From positions 29,609,632-29,673,631 of the forward strand of contig CM055102.1 of the NCBI GenBank assembly GCA_029204225.1: 64,000 nucleotides of DNA, written 5' to 3'. A model generated the notes under the pieces. The model was given only the letters and a program-made list of their open reading frames with translations, searched no databases and was not told the origin of the DNA. Position 1 is the first letter of the stretch, and every line of letters begins with the position of its first letter. A program made the translations under genes and the position numbers. Below are positions 46,001 through 58,249 of this stretch, in pieces. The stretch comes from Diphasiastrum complanatum. Lineage: Eukaryota; Streptophyta; Lycopodiopsida; Lycopodiales; Lycopodiaceae.

Positions 46001-47536
46001 TGTATGTTAAAAAAAAGAAGCCCATGCTAGACACAATCTCCAAGTGTACTAATGCATATTAGCATCAATAGTTGATGCAAATTATAAAAATAGTGCCAAG
46101 GGTAATAGTGGGTACCAAATGGTAACTTATTAAGTGCAATAAAAAAAAGTGCACCTATAGATTAACTTGAACTTAGCCATATATACCATGAGATAAAAAA
46201 TTGAAAAAAAGTAATGCAATGAACATTTATGTGTTAGGTTAACCATGTAAATCGTGGAAAGTCCATAAGAGTAGTGGTAAATGCAAGCAACAAGTGCAAC
46301 ACAACAATAGATGCCATGCAAACTAGAAAGCTCACGAGTACCACCTAAAAGCAATAGTAGTGGTTGTGTGAGACACTATGTAAACCAATGCCTATTGTAA
46401 GATAAGAATGGTGCTACATTTATTCAAGATATGCCCTTATTTGATTGATTGTCCATAGCATTTCCATAACTTTAGAACGTAAGTACAATATAAAAAGATT
46501 GCTAGAATGTAGAGGAATAACTCGTAGGTGCATGGACAAGAGTACCACCCAACCAAAAAATTTACAACAACCTGATGTATGTAACACTCACCCAAGTTGG
46601 ATATGTTGGATCATGGATGGAGTCATAAAGATAAAGGGCACACACAAAGCCTTGTTGCAAAAGTTAGTCTCTAGAAAGCCCTCAAGAAAGAAGATTTTAT
46701 GCAATTCAAATTTTTAAAATTAGGAAGCCCTTATTGACTTTTATCCAACACTAATTTGTGCCAATAAAATCAATGCTTGAACCTTAAATTGGCTTTCAAA
46801 ACCGTTGTGTCTTCAATCGACATATTGACTTATCAATAGTACACAAGAGCGGCTTTGCTTGTCTTAAATGAGAAACTTCTAACTAGAACCTCATCTTTTT
46901 TGAAGCTTATGTAAATAAGTTGCTCCCTCCATTTTAAAAACTCAAAATCTACTCTCATCTTAAAGTCTCTTGGTTCCAATTATGATGAAACTAAATGACC
47001 TCCTTTATTGATCCACATAGTTAGAGTTGTGAATCTGTTTTGAAGTCAAGAGGCTATGACTAATCTAGGTCAATGAACTTTGAACATAAAAATTGAACAT
47101 GGCCTTCCCCTCTAAGATTTATTGAACTTAGTGCTTGTTGGTCTTAGGAGGTGAAAACATTTCGTTTCCAAGAAACAAGGGTGACCAACAAAGTTAAGAT
47201 TGAGCATTGAGCATGCTCTACCTTTAGATAATCATAATCCTATTTGAGTTATTTATGTTGTTCTTTAATAAAAAAAATTATTAGCTCTGATAAGGATATA
47301 TTATTGATGTACAACACATGATGGAGTGGTCGAGTTTTCAATTTTACTTTGATTGTGATCCAAATGAGCTTTTAAGTGTGCTTATTGAGGAAGAAGTAGT
47401 CAGTTCCCCTCGAATTTCAAATTTCAAATTTCAAATTGAAGCTCTTTCAAAAAAATCAGCCATATAGCAACCCAACTTGTGGGAGCAGACACTGATGTCA
47501 CTCTATGGGCGGAAATAGATATCACCACTAATACCA
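46001..47536. other. AT-rich interval without recognised genes
   Basis: Stops occur in all frames. Small open frames (for example 46,445-46,717) show no family motif. A short tandem TCAAATTTCAAATTTCAAATT lies near 47,416. It probably consists of decayed repeats. Confidence 0.35.
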
Positions 47537-47921
47537 CTTCTATTGGAAGAAAAACAAATTGTTACAAGCAGCAGGATCATGGATTACTAGAAGAATGGAG
47601 TTACGAGGAGTTCTTTGTGTGTGAAATCAGATTATCAGTGTAGGAGTCATAGACTGCCGTGAAAGAGAGATTGCAAAACAATTAGGCGTCTGAGACAACC
47701 ATGCAATTCTCTAATACTGATAACCTGATATTGAGAGAATGTAAAATCAATTTAGGCGTCGTAGATAGCCATACGATTATCTGATAATGGCAATGAAGTA
47801 GAACAATAGCGAATCTGTATAATGAAAGACTGTAAGACCAACAATCAGACCACAATACAATTGCATTGATAAGCACGTGATCCTACTAGCAGATTCAAGA
47901 CAATTGATAAGGTTGTAAAAT

Positions 47922-47959
<38 letters not shown>

Positions 47960-48185
47960 GATCACCAACTATGAGGAGTCAACTATTGATAAAAGGCGTT
48001 CTCTGCTATCTGACCTTACGTATCATCATCCTCTCATCTCCTTTGCCCTCGCTCAATTACATGTATATATACATATCAGCTGAAGAATCTTGTACTAGCT
48101 TAACTTTACAGCTACAAGATTGATAACAGCTGTAAAACTGATTAGTTCGTTGATGGAGCGTGAAGGCTTTCTGGTCTGATAGCAA
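47537..48185 (-). repeat. LTR-A central and 3' part, inverted
   Basis: The reverse complement aligns with 1,080-1,400: GTTATCAATCTTGTAGCTGTAA-like, GACTCCTC, ATCATAGAGAGAGAGAG and GTAGGATCACGTGCTTATCA blocks in order. A degenerate PBS-like TGGTATTAGTGG lies just beyond (47,536-47,525). It includes a (TC)n run at about 47,923-47,957. Confidence 0.6.
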
Positions 48186-48189
48186 AAAT

Positions 48190-48843
48190 TTGTGTATTTT
48201 TTGACAGACTGGAAATGCGACACCCTTTGGCCTTTGCCACCGATACACAGTGACTTACGTGGTCCTGTGAGCATACCTTCCTTGGGTAAGGCTCTATATT
48301 TTATTACATTCATTGATTACTACTCCCGATTTACCAGAGTTATGTTCATTAAGAACAAGTCAGAAGCATTCACTTGCTTCAAAAAATTCAAGTAATATTG
48401 AATCAGACTGGTCAGAAAATCAAGGCCCTACGGTCTGATTCGGGGGGAGAGTACCTATCAAATGCGATGAAGGACTATCTGTTGTCATGTGGCGTGCACC
48501 ATCAGTTTACTACAAGCTACACTCCTCAACAAAACGGAGTAGCTGAGCGGAAGAACCGCACACTGTTGGAAGCTGCACGATCCATGACAACCAATGCTAA
48601 TTTACCTCAAACATTCTAGGTAGAAGCAATCTCTACGGCCTGCTATCTGCAGAACTACTCTAGCACTAAAGCAGTTGATTCCAAGACACCGTTTGAAGCC
48701 TACTACAGATACAAACCAAGCTTGAAACATCTACGTGTTTTCGGATGTCTTTGCTATGCACAAGTGCCATCTGATCTGAGGAAGAAGCTGGACCCAATAA
48801 GCTGTAAGAACATCTCAATTGCAAATCAGATTCATAGCAGTTA
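48190..48843 (+). pseudogene. Copia integrase core, RT and RNase H deleted
   Basis: The plus strand reads IHSDLRGPVSIPSLGKALYF, FIDYYSRFTRVMFIKNKSEAF, LRSDSGGEYLS, HHQFTTSYTPQQNGVAERKN, TPFEAYYRYKPSLKHLRVFG. All three catalytic acids (D, D, E) are present. There is a frameshift near 48,390 and a TAG at about 48,617 where Trp is usual. From about 48,800 it jumps to the polypurine tract, so the whole polymerase is missing. Confidence 0.85.
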
Positions 48844-48856
48844 GCTTAAGGGGGAG

Positions 48857-49318
48857 TGTTGGAATTTAATCTAACTCCTACTCATCCCAACAGCCCTCCT
48901 TCCTTCTCTAAATTTTACTCTCTCAAATGTAACCTGCAGAAAATTGAACCGTCGCTACAATCTGGTTTTTTACTCACATTTTTTTACACAACCGAAAAAT
49001 GCGAAAAACCCGACACTGTGTTTTTACACTAAGTTTTCTGACAGGCGACACTGTAGTTTTATACGGTTTTCTACACAGGCGAAAAACCCGACACTGCAGT
49101 TTTACACGGGTTTTACACAGGCAAAAAAGACGAAAAACCTGACACTGTATTTTTACACGGGTCTTCTGACAGGCGAAAAATGTGACACTTGCCCTACAAA
49201 AAGCCGAAGGTGTCCTACAGGTAAAGACAGTGTCCTACAAATCCCGAAGGTGTCTTCCAAATGTCGAAGATGTCTTACAAATCCCGAAGGCTGCCCTCAA
49301 GTATCTAATAGACAATAA
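48857..49318 (+). repeat. LTR with LTR-A-type start and a tandem-repeat body
   Basis: The polypurine tract TTAGCTTAAGGGGGAG (48,841-48,856) precedes TGTTGGAATTTAATCTAACT, matching the LTR at 744. After about 120 bp the sequences diverge. This one becomes an array of CGACACTGT-TTTTACACGGG-TTTTCTGACAGGCG units (48,980-49,185) and then TGTCCTACAAATCCCGAAGG units (49,190-49,300). Confidence 0.7.
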
Positions 49319-49329
49319 GTTCTTTGTTA

Positions 49330-49538
49330 ATATGGGTACATAAGGTACACCATTAAGCTGTCTAGTGATGCCATCAGAGAATTGTAGTCGAATAGAGCCT
49401 TGGCCTTCGACTTGATGTGAACTGGAGTCACCAAAGAAGATGTACTTTGATTCTGTAGCTGTGAGTGTAGAGAAGAGGTCCTTGCATGGTGTCATGTGAT
49501 GAGAGGCACCTGAATCGAGATACCATTGATGGGCCTAA
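49330..49538 (-). pseudogene. Copia aspartic protease fragment
   Basis: The minus strand reads [14 protein letters not shown] (catalytic D-S-G near 49,517-49,503) and continues IFFGDSSSHQVEGQGSIRLQ and VPYVPILTKNLLSI. It is the conserved start of the copia protease, about 70 codons, with no stop inside, flanked by unrelated elements. Confidence 0.85.
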
Positions 49539-51500
49539 ATGGTTGTGAATTCTCAACAATTCTTAACTCAGTACATTTAGATCATGAACAAACAGTGAAA
49601 GAACAGATCATAAATGAATTTAGGGATGTTTTTGCATCTGAATTACCTCATGGTTTACCACCATCTAGATCAGTAGACGGCAAGATTGAGTTAATTCCAG
49701 GAAGTCAACCTGTCTCTAGACAACCTTATAGGTTCTCTCAGAAAGAGGAGACAGAGATTTCAAATCAACTAGAAAACTATCTGAGGATGGGACATATACA
49801 ACCTAGTAAATCACCATGGGGCGCTCCTGTTCTTCTTAAAGCGAAGAAAGATGGAGGTTTTTGGATGTGTGTGGATTACAAGGGTCTTAATAAAGTGACT
49901 ATCAAAAATAAATATCCATTACCCAGGATGGATGACCTTGTAGATCGTTTGAGTGGAGCATGGTATTTCATCAAGATAGATCTCAGGACAACGTACCATC
50001 AAATAAGAATTAAGTCGGAAGATGTCTAAAAGACAAAATTTCTTTCTAGATTTGGTCATTATGAATTCCTAGTATTGCCATTTGGATTAACGAATGCTCC
50101 AGCAACGGTCCAACAAATGATGAACGATTTATTTCGTCCATATTTGGGGAAGTTTGTGGTGGTATTCTTAGACAACATTCTCGTTTACAGTAAATCCTTG
50201 GTGGAACGCGTAGAACACTTAAAAATCGTCTTGATGAAAACGCTAAAGAGTCCAAGTGTGATTTCTTTAAGCAAGAGTTGCTTTATCTCGGTCATAAGAT
50301 CACAGTAGATGGGATCAATATTGACGAGGGTAAAATTAAGATTGTGATTGAGTGGCCAATTCCGGGAACAATGAGCCAAGTAAAGTCATTTTTAGGTTTT
50401 ACACTTTTCTTCAAGAGATTTATTGAGGATTATGCTAAGTTAGCAACACCGCTTAATAATCTGACAAAAGGAATTGTTAATAAAAAGAAAAAGAGGAATC
50501 AACCTAGTCTGCCTGTTGTTTGGAACGAGAAATTGAATCAATGTTTTGAGAAACTTAAAACAATGATTGTTTCCCTTATAGTGGTATTAGAGCTCCCATG
50601 TTACAAATTGCAAATCCAGATTTACCTTATGTCGTGAGAACAGACGCAAGTGATGTTGTAGTTGGAGCGGTTCCATTACAAATGGATAGGCCACTAGCGT
50701 TTGAGAGCAAAAAATTCATTGGTCCTTAGTTGCGTTATACTACACAGAAAAAGGAATTGTTTGCTGTAATCCATGCACTTAAAACCTAGAGACACTACTT
50801 GTATGGTAGTAAGTTTGTAGTGTATACGGATCACCAGCCTCTTAAGTATTTCTGTAATCAACATGATCTTCGGGGGAGAAAAGCACGATGGGTTGAATTG
50901 ATGCAAGAATTCAATCATGAAATCCTTTACATAACAAGCAGCTCTAATCAAGTTGCAGATGCTCTTAGTCGGATCGGTGAACTGAATGAGTTGTCATTCA
51001 CCCAGATTTCTACGGATCTATATCTTTCGCTGAGAGGAAAATATGAATCAGATTCCCATTTTGGTCACATTTGGAACATTGTTTAGGCTGAAAGAAATGT
51101 GGACAGTGTTGAGTCAGAAATACAGAGGACTCAACTAACTAAGAAAGATATGAAGGTTGTGGAACAATTCACCATTCGAGATGGATTACTATTTCGGAAT
51201 GGGAAAGTTTACGTACCTGGTGATGATGAGCTCAAACATAAGATTTTGTTTGAATGTCATGACATACCCTGTGCAGGACATCCCGGTATGCACAGGACTC
51301 TGGACTTGGTTAAGAGAGAATTTTATTGGCCAAAGCTCAAGCCATATGTTGAGCCATATGTTGTTAAATACAAACCCTTTCAACTAGCAAAGGTTGAACG
51401 CCATAAGGCTGGTGGTTTGTTGCATCTGTTAGATATCCCAGATAAGAAATAGGAAAGCATATCTATGGATTTTGTAGTTGGACTTCCAAAGACCCAACGA
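49539..51500 (+). pseudogene. Ty3/gypsy pol: RT, RNase H and integrase N-terminus
   Basis: Plus-strand order: [74 protein letters not shown], then the active-site box [17 protein letters not shown] replaces FLDD, so a catalytic Asp is lost. RNase H has VVRTDASD and YTDHQPLKYF (50,640-50,850). The integrase zinc-binding region HDIPCAGHPGMHRT (about 51,258-51,300) has kept its His residues, but the Cys pair has become Tyr and Phe (VKYKPFQ). Stops sit at Trp or Gln positions (near 50,027, 50,727, 50,788, 51,084). It ends at DFVVGLPKTQR, cut by a copia element. Confidence 0.9.
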
Positions 51501-52985
51501 TAAAGATGCTCACTCCTATAATTGCTCTATGATGGCTTGCTTGGTAAAGTGCCATTGAGTTCATGTGGCATAGTCTTCTGTGCCACAAAGTGTCTGGCTG
51601 GTCATCATGAGTCTGATGCACCTGATCTATAGGTAGGCATACCTTCAGATGATATAGATTACCTTTCCTTCTGCCTTGAGCGATCAGAGTACTGGTACTG
51701 GCATCAACCACGTTGCATGCTTCGTCAAAAAATGTCAAACGCATCCCTGCATCTGCTATTCTTGCTACAAAAAGCAAGTCTTGCTGCAGTGTAGGCACGA
51801 ACAGAACGTCTTCGTGCCGTCTGTCTCTGCCATTGGTGTTGAGCCACAGTGAACCAATACTATTCACTTGATGTTTAGATCCATCTCCAAGAACTATGAA
51901 TCTTGAAGGATCCGCACTTCTGAAATCAAACATTATTCATCTTGATTCACAAAGTGTGAGGTGGCTCCTGAATCTAGGATCACCTCATGTGTGTCACATG
52001 TTGATGCTGCACACACGTCTTCACAGATGTAGGCAGTCGAACAGTTTCTGTTCAATCTTTCTTCACTCATTTTTGAGCTCTCGGACTCCTTGACATAGGA
52101 TGAACTGTTGTTGTTCTCCTATCTGTTTTGTGCTGATTTGTTTCTTGGGTTCAGGCGGCAATCCACGGCTACATGACCCTTCTTGTGGCAGTGGATACAC
52201 TCAATCTTGGGATTGAGCCAACATGTATCAATTGTGTGTCCATCTCATCTGCATCTCATGCAAGTCTTCTTTTCTGCACCTTGATGCTTCGACCTCCCTT
52301 TGCTCTTCCAGTTGCCTTTCCTGGTCCCCTCTGCTTGCTGATCACGATCTTGCCTATGATTCGACTCCCTCTTAGACTTAAATTGTCTCTTGGATTTTTC
52401 TTTGTTGCCGCAGGGGGCCTGGTCAGAACCATCTTTGTGATCAAGATATTCTCTAGCCTCGACTTCCTCTCGAATCTCGACAATTGCCTTTTCGAGGTTC
52501 ATGGTAGGATCTTTCGCGAGCAGGGCTCTCATTGTCTGGAATGATCTGGGTAAGGCTCTGAACAGGTATGTGAGCTGCTTCTCAGCTGACACTGCATTCT
52601 CTGCTCCAGAGTTGTGTAGTGATAGAAACAGATCCTTTATCTTCCTCACAAAAGAAGTGAGGTCTTTTCCATCCCACTGTAGATTCGTCAGCTGATCTTC
52701 CAGCATCATGATTTGACTCGATGGATGAACATAGCAAGGCTACTACTGCCTTGTCATTTTTCTCCCTCCACTCGCGTAGCTCCTTGTCTGATGTCGTAGG
52801 CATTTCTTCTCTGCCATCCACCCAGGGGAATAAACCCTCGCCCTTGAGTGTCAGTGATGTCTTAACTTTCCAGGCTAGAAAGTTAGATCCTGAAGAATCA
52901 AGAATTGTGCAGATCTTGCTCTGCATGATGCTGATTGAAGCCGTTGCTTCTTGAAGTCTATTCTCTTGTTGATGGTTGTTCATTT
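51501..52985 (-). pseudogene. Copia Gag, protease and pre-integrase, decayed
   Basis: From 52,983: MNNHQQENRLQEATASISIM, NFLAWKVKTSLTLKGEGLF, then after a frameshift the Gag core (MMLEDQLTNLQWDGKDLTSF, LFRALPRSFQTMRALL) and a basic, Lys/Arg/Gln-rich linker. The protease loop EVILDSGATSHF lies near 51,983-51,950, followed by a frameshift, FIVLGDGSKHQVNSIGSLWL and the pre-integrase WHRRLCHMNSMALYQASHH. It is closely related to the plus-strand piece at 12,590. The 5' end lies 60 bp from a PBS and LTR, as expected. Confidence 0.87.
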
Positions 52986-53044
52986 GAATGCTTGGCCTCC
53001 TGGATCTGATAGTATTCTTGGCTACGTCAGATTATGACAAACCT

Positions 53045-53057
53045 GGCTCTGATACCA
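53045..53057 (-). other. tRNA-iMet primer-binding site of LTR-G element
   Basis: The minus strand reads TGGTATCAGAGCC one base after ...TTATCA, the end of LTR-G. The Gag start follows 60 bp downstream. Confidence 0.85.
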
Positions 53058-53058
53058 T

Positions 53059-53990
53059 TGATAAGGCCAAATTGCAGTCGCGAAAGTGAACCAACAACGA
53101 TGCAAAGCAATTCTGATGGAGTTCAGGTGTGGTCGCTGGACACTATCAGCTGAATCACTCCTACAGTCCTCCAAAATGTAGTCAGGCACTGCTGATCTAC
53201 GTTTACAAATTAATGTAGCATTCAACAATTTCAACCAATGTGCGGAATCAAATAAATGGGAGAATCAGACACACGAATAACAACATACACATTTGCATTC
53301 AAGATCATACATCATAAAAGAGACATGTGCACAATGGCTACAAGATCATCTATTGATTTTCTCTGATTGTTCAGGCACTACATGCAGATCCACGCAGTGC
53401 GTTGGCGTGAGAGAAAATACAGTTCTCTCACGAGTGGATGTCTCGCTTACTAGTGGACTTGTGGATCTCTATGGATCCTACGTACAGAACTCGTCTCGCA
53501 TGCAGGCGGACTTCTTGTCTTTATTTTCATCTTGATTGCTTACTACCATCAAACTACTTCATCATTCTCTGTGTGTATGTCAAATATCATCCAGTAAGTA
53601 TATAGTCGCTCTATGTAACTTCAAGATTAGAGTAATTAAGCATCTACAACTAATCAGAAAATTACAAGAGTGGCAGATTAGCCACGACCTAGAGTGTATC
53701 TGCTGACATCACGCCATCAGATCAGATATCTGTACTTCTGGGTACTTGCATGAACTTGCTGGTACTTCATGGAGCGTGAGGGCAGAAAGGGTTTCGCGAC
53801 GATTTTCATGTCGCGTCATTTGGTTCGTCGTCATCGTCTGACTTTCTCCTGCTGGACCGCAAAAGATTATCGTTCGCGAATCTTTCGTGCTTTGTGTCTC
53901 TTGACATTCGTGTTCGCGAACATTTTTCGTCAGGTAGAGGGCTGAAAGCTAGCAAAGCTTTGTAAATAGAAATGCTTTGTTTCTTCAAGC
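53059..53990 (-). repeat. LTR-G, 5' LTR of the minus-strand copia (upper border unresolved)
   Basis: The low edge is fixed by the PBS. A CATGGAGCGTGAGGGC word near 53,767 resembles LTR-A (48,155), and TTCGCGAA palindromes (near 53,874 and 53,913) resemble LTR-I at 61.5 kb. The family is therefore related to both. No TGTTGG start was found, so the LTR is probably truncated around 53.9-54.0 kb. Confidence 0.55.
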
Positions 53991-56900
53991 ACCATAGCAC
54001 CAACCGCTAAACCTACCACTCACTCGAAAAGTTCCTTGGAAACTTCCACATTACCACAACCTTACCAGATTGATAGTCAAACATAGACGTTATATGAAAT
54101 AAGTTATTGCAAGACAATGAGAAAACAAATATTCCATAATCTACCTCTATTCCCAGACAAAAGCAACTTCTCCAGCGAATTGAAATTTTCTCTGTGCTCC
54201 TGCAACCTCAAATCTATATGTCTTTCCACTTTCTGATGAGATTTCCAACAACTGGATATATCAAAACGAATCTGAGAATCAGAAATCTAATTTTATGAAT
54301 CTCATCATTCGAAGAATACTAATGGGAATAATATCTTCTCCTTCTATGCCTTTCAAGCCATATTTTACAATATCTGCTATCAATGATGGTAGATTTAGTG
54401 TCACCAATCCTGCCTTGTTTTGACAAGGGCATCTCAGAGTTTTTTCCATTACTCTAAAGACCAATGGCAAATTGCCATTATCAAGATGCCATATAAATGT
54501 GAATAAATAAAATTTTTGTTCGACAAGTGCCATACAATTATCAACTCTCTGTAACGTCAATATCTTTTCATGTTTTTCATTATCCTTTTTGTGAGATTGA
54601 TTTTTGCATGCAAAATAACTACTGCACATGAGTCATCATTGTAGAGTATCTCGAGAACAAATTTCTTATTCATCTATCTCTCTCCAGATCACCTTGTAGA
54701 GAGATTAGGATTTTTGTGCATCTTTCAAATCTCTAAAATCCATGTCACTTCAGAGTTGATTCTTGCATCTCATTGCCATATTAACTTTAGAGTCAACTAC
54801 AACAAGATTGAGACAAATTTAGTTAATTTTTGTTGAATCTTCAGTCCAGTCGCATGTTCAACGTTTTTCAATTGCGTGTTTCAAACAACGATCCAACCTT
54901 GAGCATGCAGGTTACAAGTAACAACATCCCCATCCACAGATCTTTTGGGGGGGAGAGAGTGGATTTGTAGGCATCCACTAGAACAGCCACGTTGCTAGCA
55001 ACACACCACCAGCCAAGGTCACAAAACCAAAGACGAAAAAGACAAGGCTAAGAAGACAAATGGGCAATCCAAAGGGACTCAATCAAAAGAAGTACCCCAG
55101 TCATGACAAAGATCCTTCAGTACATTGGAAGTACAAGTATTGAAAAATTAGACTTCTTCTTCCACTCCCATGCCTATTCTATCATCCACACCATTGATGT
55201 CACCACCACCACCCTTCCTTCCATTTCTCTATTTTCCATCATCTTGTTACCCATATGAAATCTCCAGTTTTTAGACCTTGATAGTCTTACCGAAGCAGCT
55301 AAGACATTGCAAGTGTTTTGCGGAGACCAACTACCACCTACAATGGATGGTAAGCCAAAAATAAGAAGATTAAGAAAGCAGACGAAGCAACTAGAAAAAA
55401 TAAAGAGAAAGAGCCAAGAAAATGAGGAGGAAAGGATGAAACTTAAGTAACAGATGAGTCAGATCGATCTTGGTCAAAAGAAACTCTCTGGAGCAATGAT
55501 AGTCGAATCTCCTCCTATGAAGCCCGAAGAGATTCCAAAGTAACGGATCAAAGGAAAGAGCTACATAAAAGAAAAAAATAAAAGACAACAGTGATCCTGC
55601 AAGACAAACTGAGTCCCTGAAGCCAATGGTGGTCAAAGCTCGACATTGCAAGGGTCCAAGGCTGCAACTGTAGTACTATTAGTTCCTTCATCCTTCCACC
55701 AAGTCCCTATCTAACCCATCCACCCAAATCTATTTCTACCACTAATTTGATGATAAGTCCATTCCCTTGAAGACTGATAACCCAAGGTTTGTGCAACCTG
55801 TCAATCGAAGATTCTCCTCTTCTCATCAAGGAAAGAGCATCGACAAGACTGGAACTTCAACTGAGAGAAGAACTGAGGAAACACCCAGAAGAAAATGGAG
55901 GATACAGACCTCCTAGAAGTCGGAATCTGCCAAGAAACTAAAAGTGAGACCATCCATGGCAGATGCAAAAAAATAAAGAAAAAGACAAAAAGGAAGCACT
56001 CAAGCATGCAAGGTTGTAAAGCAACTAGGAGCTCTCCAATTATGAAGAAAGCAACCATTTGCGGCATAGGACATTTTGGTTAAATTGCGACAATTTGCGA
56101 AAATAGTTTTTGTGGTACAAACCGACAACAATAAGCACTTGGTTTTATGCAAGCGAACAAGGATCCACACTTTTCCAAGTGATGATCGAAGATGCCAATG
56201 CGGAAGCAGAGCGATATCATCCAATATGGGTTGCAGTGGGTCCTGCAACACATTAGAGGTGGGATGATGTTGGTTGATTCTGGCGAATTCCCAAGATACT
56301 TGGCCAGAGCTACCCAAGAGCAGCTCTCACCTTAGATTGAGGAGGTCTCTGAGAAGATGAGGTGAACGAAGACTGAGAGTTGAGGAATGCTAGTTAAGAA
56401 TGAAAAGTAGAAACTGTGTGAGCCTCATGGTGAATCTTGATAGATGGAATGACCATGTAGAAACTAGTATTTCTAGACATTTGTAATTAATGCAAGTAGA
56501 CCCCTCTTAGAAAAGTAGGCTGCTCCTATCTGTTCCATGCAAGTAGAAACTTTTCCAGTTGAGCCTGGGTCTTGACTTGTGTACAAACCCAATGCCAAGC
56601 CCCTACCATTGCACCTAGCAAAACACAGCAACATGCCATACCTCCAAGTGAAGGATCTATACCCATTTTTTATCCTCAACCATTCGAAGGACTATATTAA
56701 ATCAAACAATGCAAACTATTAAGCAAATCAAAATTAAGCCAATAATCCAAGCTAGCATGGCAATTTACCAATTCCAATACATACTCAACTAGAGCACACA
56801 ATCCAAATCCAAAAAGAAACTTTTTTTTTCCTTGAAAAAAAGAGTGGCCCTACCTCAATTTCTTATAACTTAAACAATCCTCAACCAATTTCAGATTGGG

Positions 56901-57335
56901 TTAGATATATTAACTACTCTCTTCAAGGGCTATAAGAAGCATAAGGCACCCACCAAACTTGCTATTTTGAGATTAATGAAACTAAAGAACATGATTTTTG
57001 AGACACGTTTATAGTAAATCAGATCGCCTACTAATCACTTCCACTTTAATTCTAAAATAATCTCTTGAATACCTAAGATTGAGGTACAATTGATAAAGTC
57101 TCAAATTCTATATTCATGAAGACATCATCCACTTGAACTTAGTACCTCTGATAATTGTCAACTGTGAAAGAGTTCTGCAAGAAACTAAAAAGTTAGAAAT
57201 ATGCATAATGTATCACAAAATTGATTTTATCAAACTTGTGTATATAAAAGTACATTAAAAATCTCTTACCATGTCACACTAATCAAATTCTAACATCCGT
57301 TCTCAAGTAAATCATGCCCAACAATACAATTTTTT
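53991..57335. other. Interval without recognised genes
   Basis: A 116-codon minus-strand open frame (54,279-54,629) shows no family motif. Around 55,320-56,330 the plus strand carries Lys/Glu-rich, coiled-coil-like coding stretches (KIRRLRKQTKQLEKIKRK, QWVLQHIRGGMMLVDSGEFP) broken by many stops, perhaps a gag-like relic. The remainder is AT-rich. Confidence 0.35.
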
Positions 57336-57339
57336 GGTG

Positions 57340-58220
57340 GCTTGAAAAACATATACATCTTTTCTAGAGCTCAAAGAATTCCTCCTCACTTGGTGTATTT
57401 GCTTCATAAGCGCATTTTCTCATCATTGCAACTTCTAGGGCTTGACTACTAGACATCCAATTGTCTATAGCTTTATAGTCAATCTCATCCTTAAGACAAT
57501 CATATTCATATATAATATCAAAGAACTATGGTATTTTGTTTGACAAGACAAATACTATTTCATCTTCTCTAAGAGCCACAATATCTCTAGTATTATTTGA
57601 AGAGAGGTAAGGCTCATTATTTATCTAATAAACATGAATATAGAGCAATGCCTTAGACTTATTGTATTCTTCTACTTATGAAGTAGAGGATATGACAATT
57701 GCTTATGATCGGTAGAGTCAAATGATGAACCTATCTTTGGTTCGTCATCCTCATCCATCACTTCATCTCGAGTGTCTTACTTTGGATGAAAAGAACATTC
57801 ACATGAATAAGTTTCAAACTAAGATGTTTTTGATGATTTTGTCTCATTAGGAATAAGTGCAAATATGAAGAACATGAAAGCTAACCCTATGCTTGTGACT
57901 ATCTGTGACTTGCTTTAGACTATTATCAAACTCCATGAATTTTCTTAAATGTTTCTACTTACCTTCTAGCTGAGCACAAACCAAATCTATAAATTGCACA
58001 GACTCTATATGATCTACCAAGAGCCCATGATTAGCAATATTTTGACAAGTTTTGGTAAACAACCAAAAAAGCAAAATTTGTGCTGCATCACAAATCTTAT
58101 TGTATCAAACTTTTGGGCAAAATAACTTGAGCTAAAATAGTCATCCTGCTTGTAAACACCAACACCATACAAAAAGTTCCGAGTCCATAGGCCTCTTTTC
58201 CCTTGAGATGAGGATGCCAT
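57340..58220 (-). pseudogene. Unrecognised coding relic
   Basis: The minus strand begins MASSSQGKRGLWTRNFLYGV at 58,220 and stays open 68 codons. After many stops it regains a convincing coding run near 57,590-57,370: DIVALREDEIVFVLSNKIP, one stop, FFDIIYEYDCLKDEIDYKAI, DNWMSSSQALEVAMMRKCAY, EANTPSEEEFFEL. No family is recognised. It may be a decayed host gene or retroelement ORF. Confidence 0.35.
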
Positions 58221-58249
58221 CGTAAAAAATCAATATACTATCTTCTATT

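Noticed and set aside
54279-54629. 116-codon minus-strand open frame
   Set aside because: No motif, no neighbouring exons with splice signals and no homology to the rest of the window; treated as chance in AT-rich DNA.
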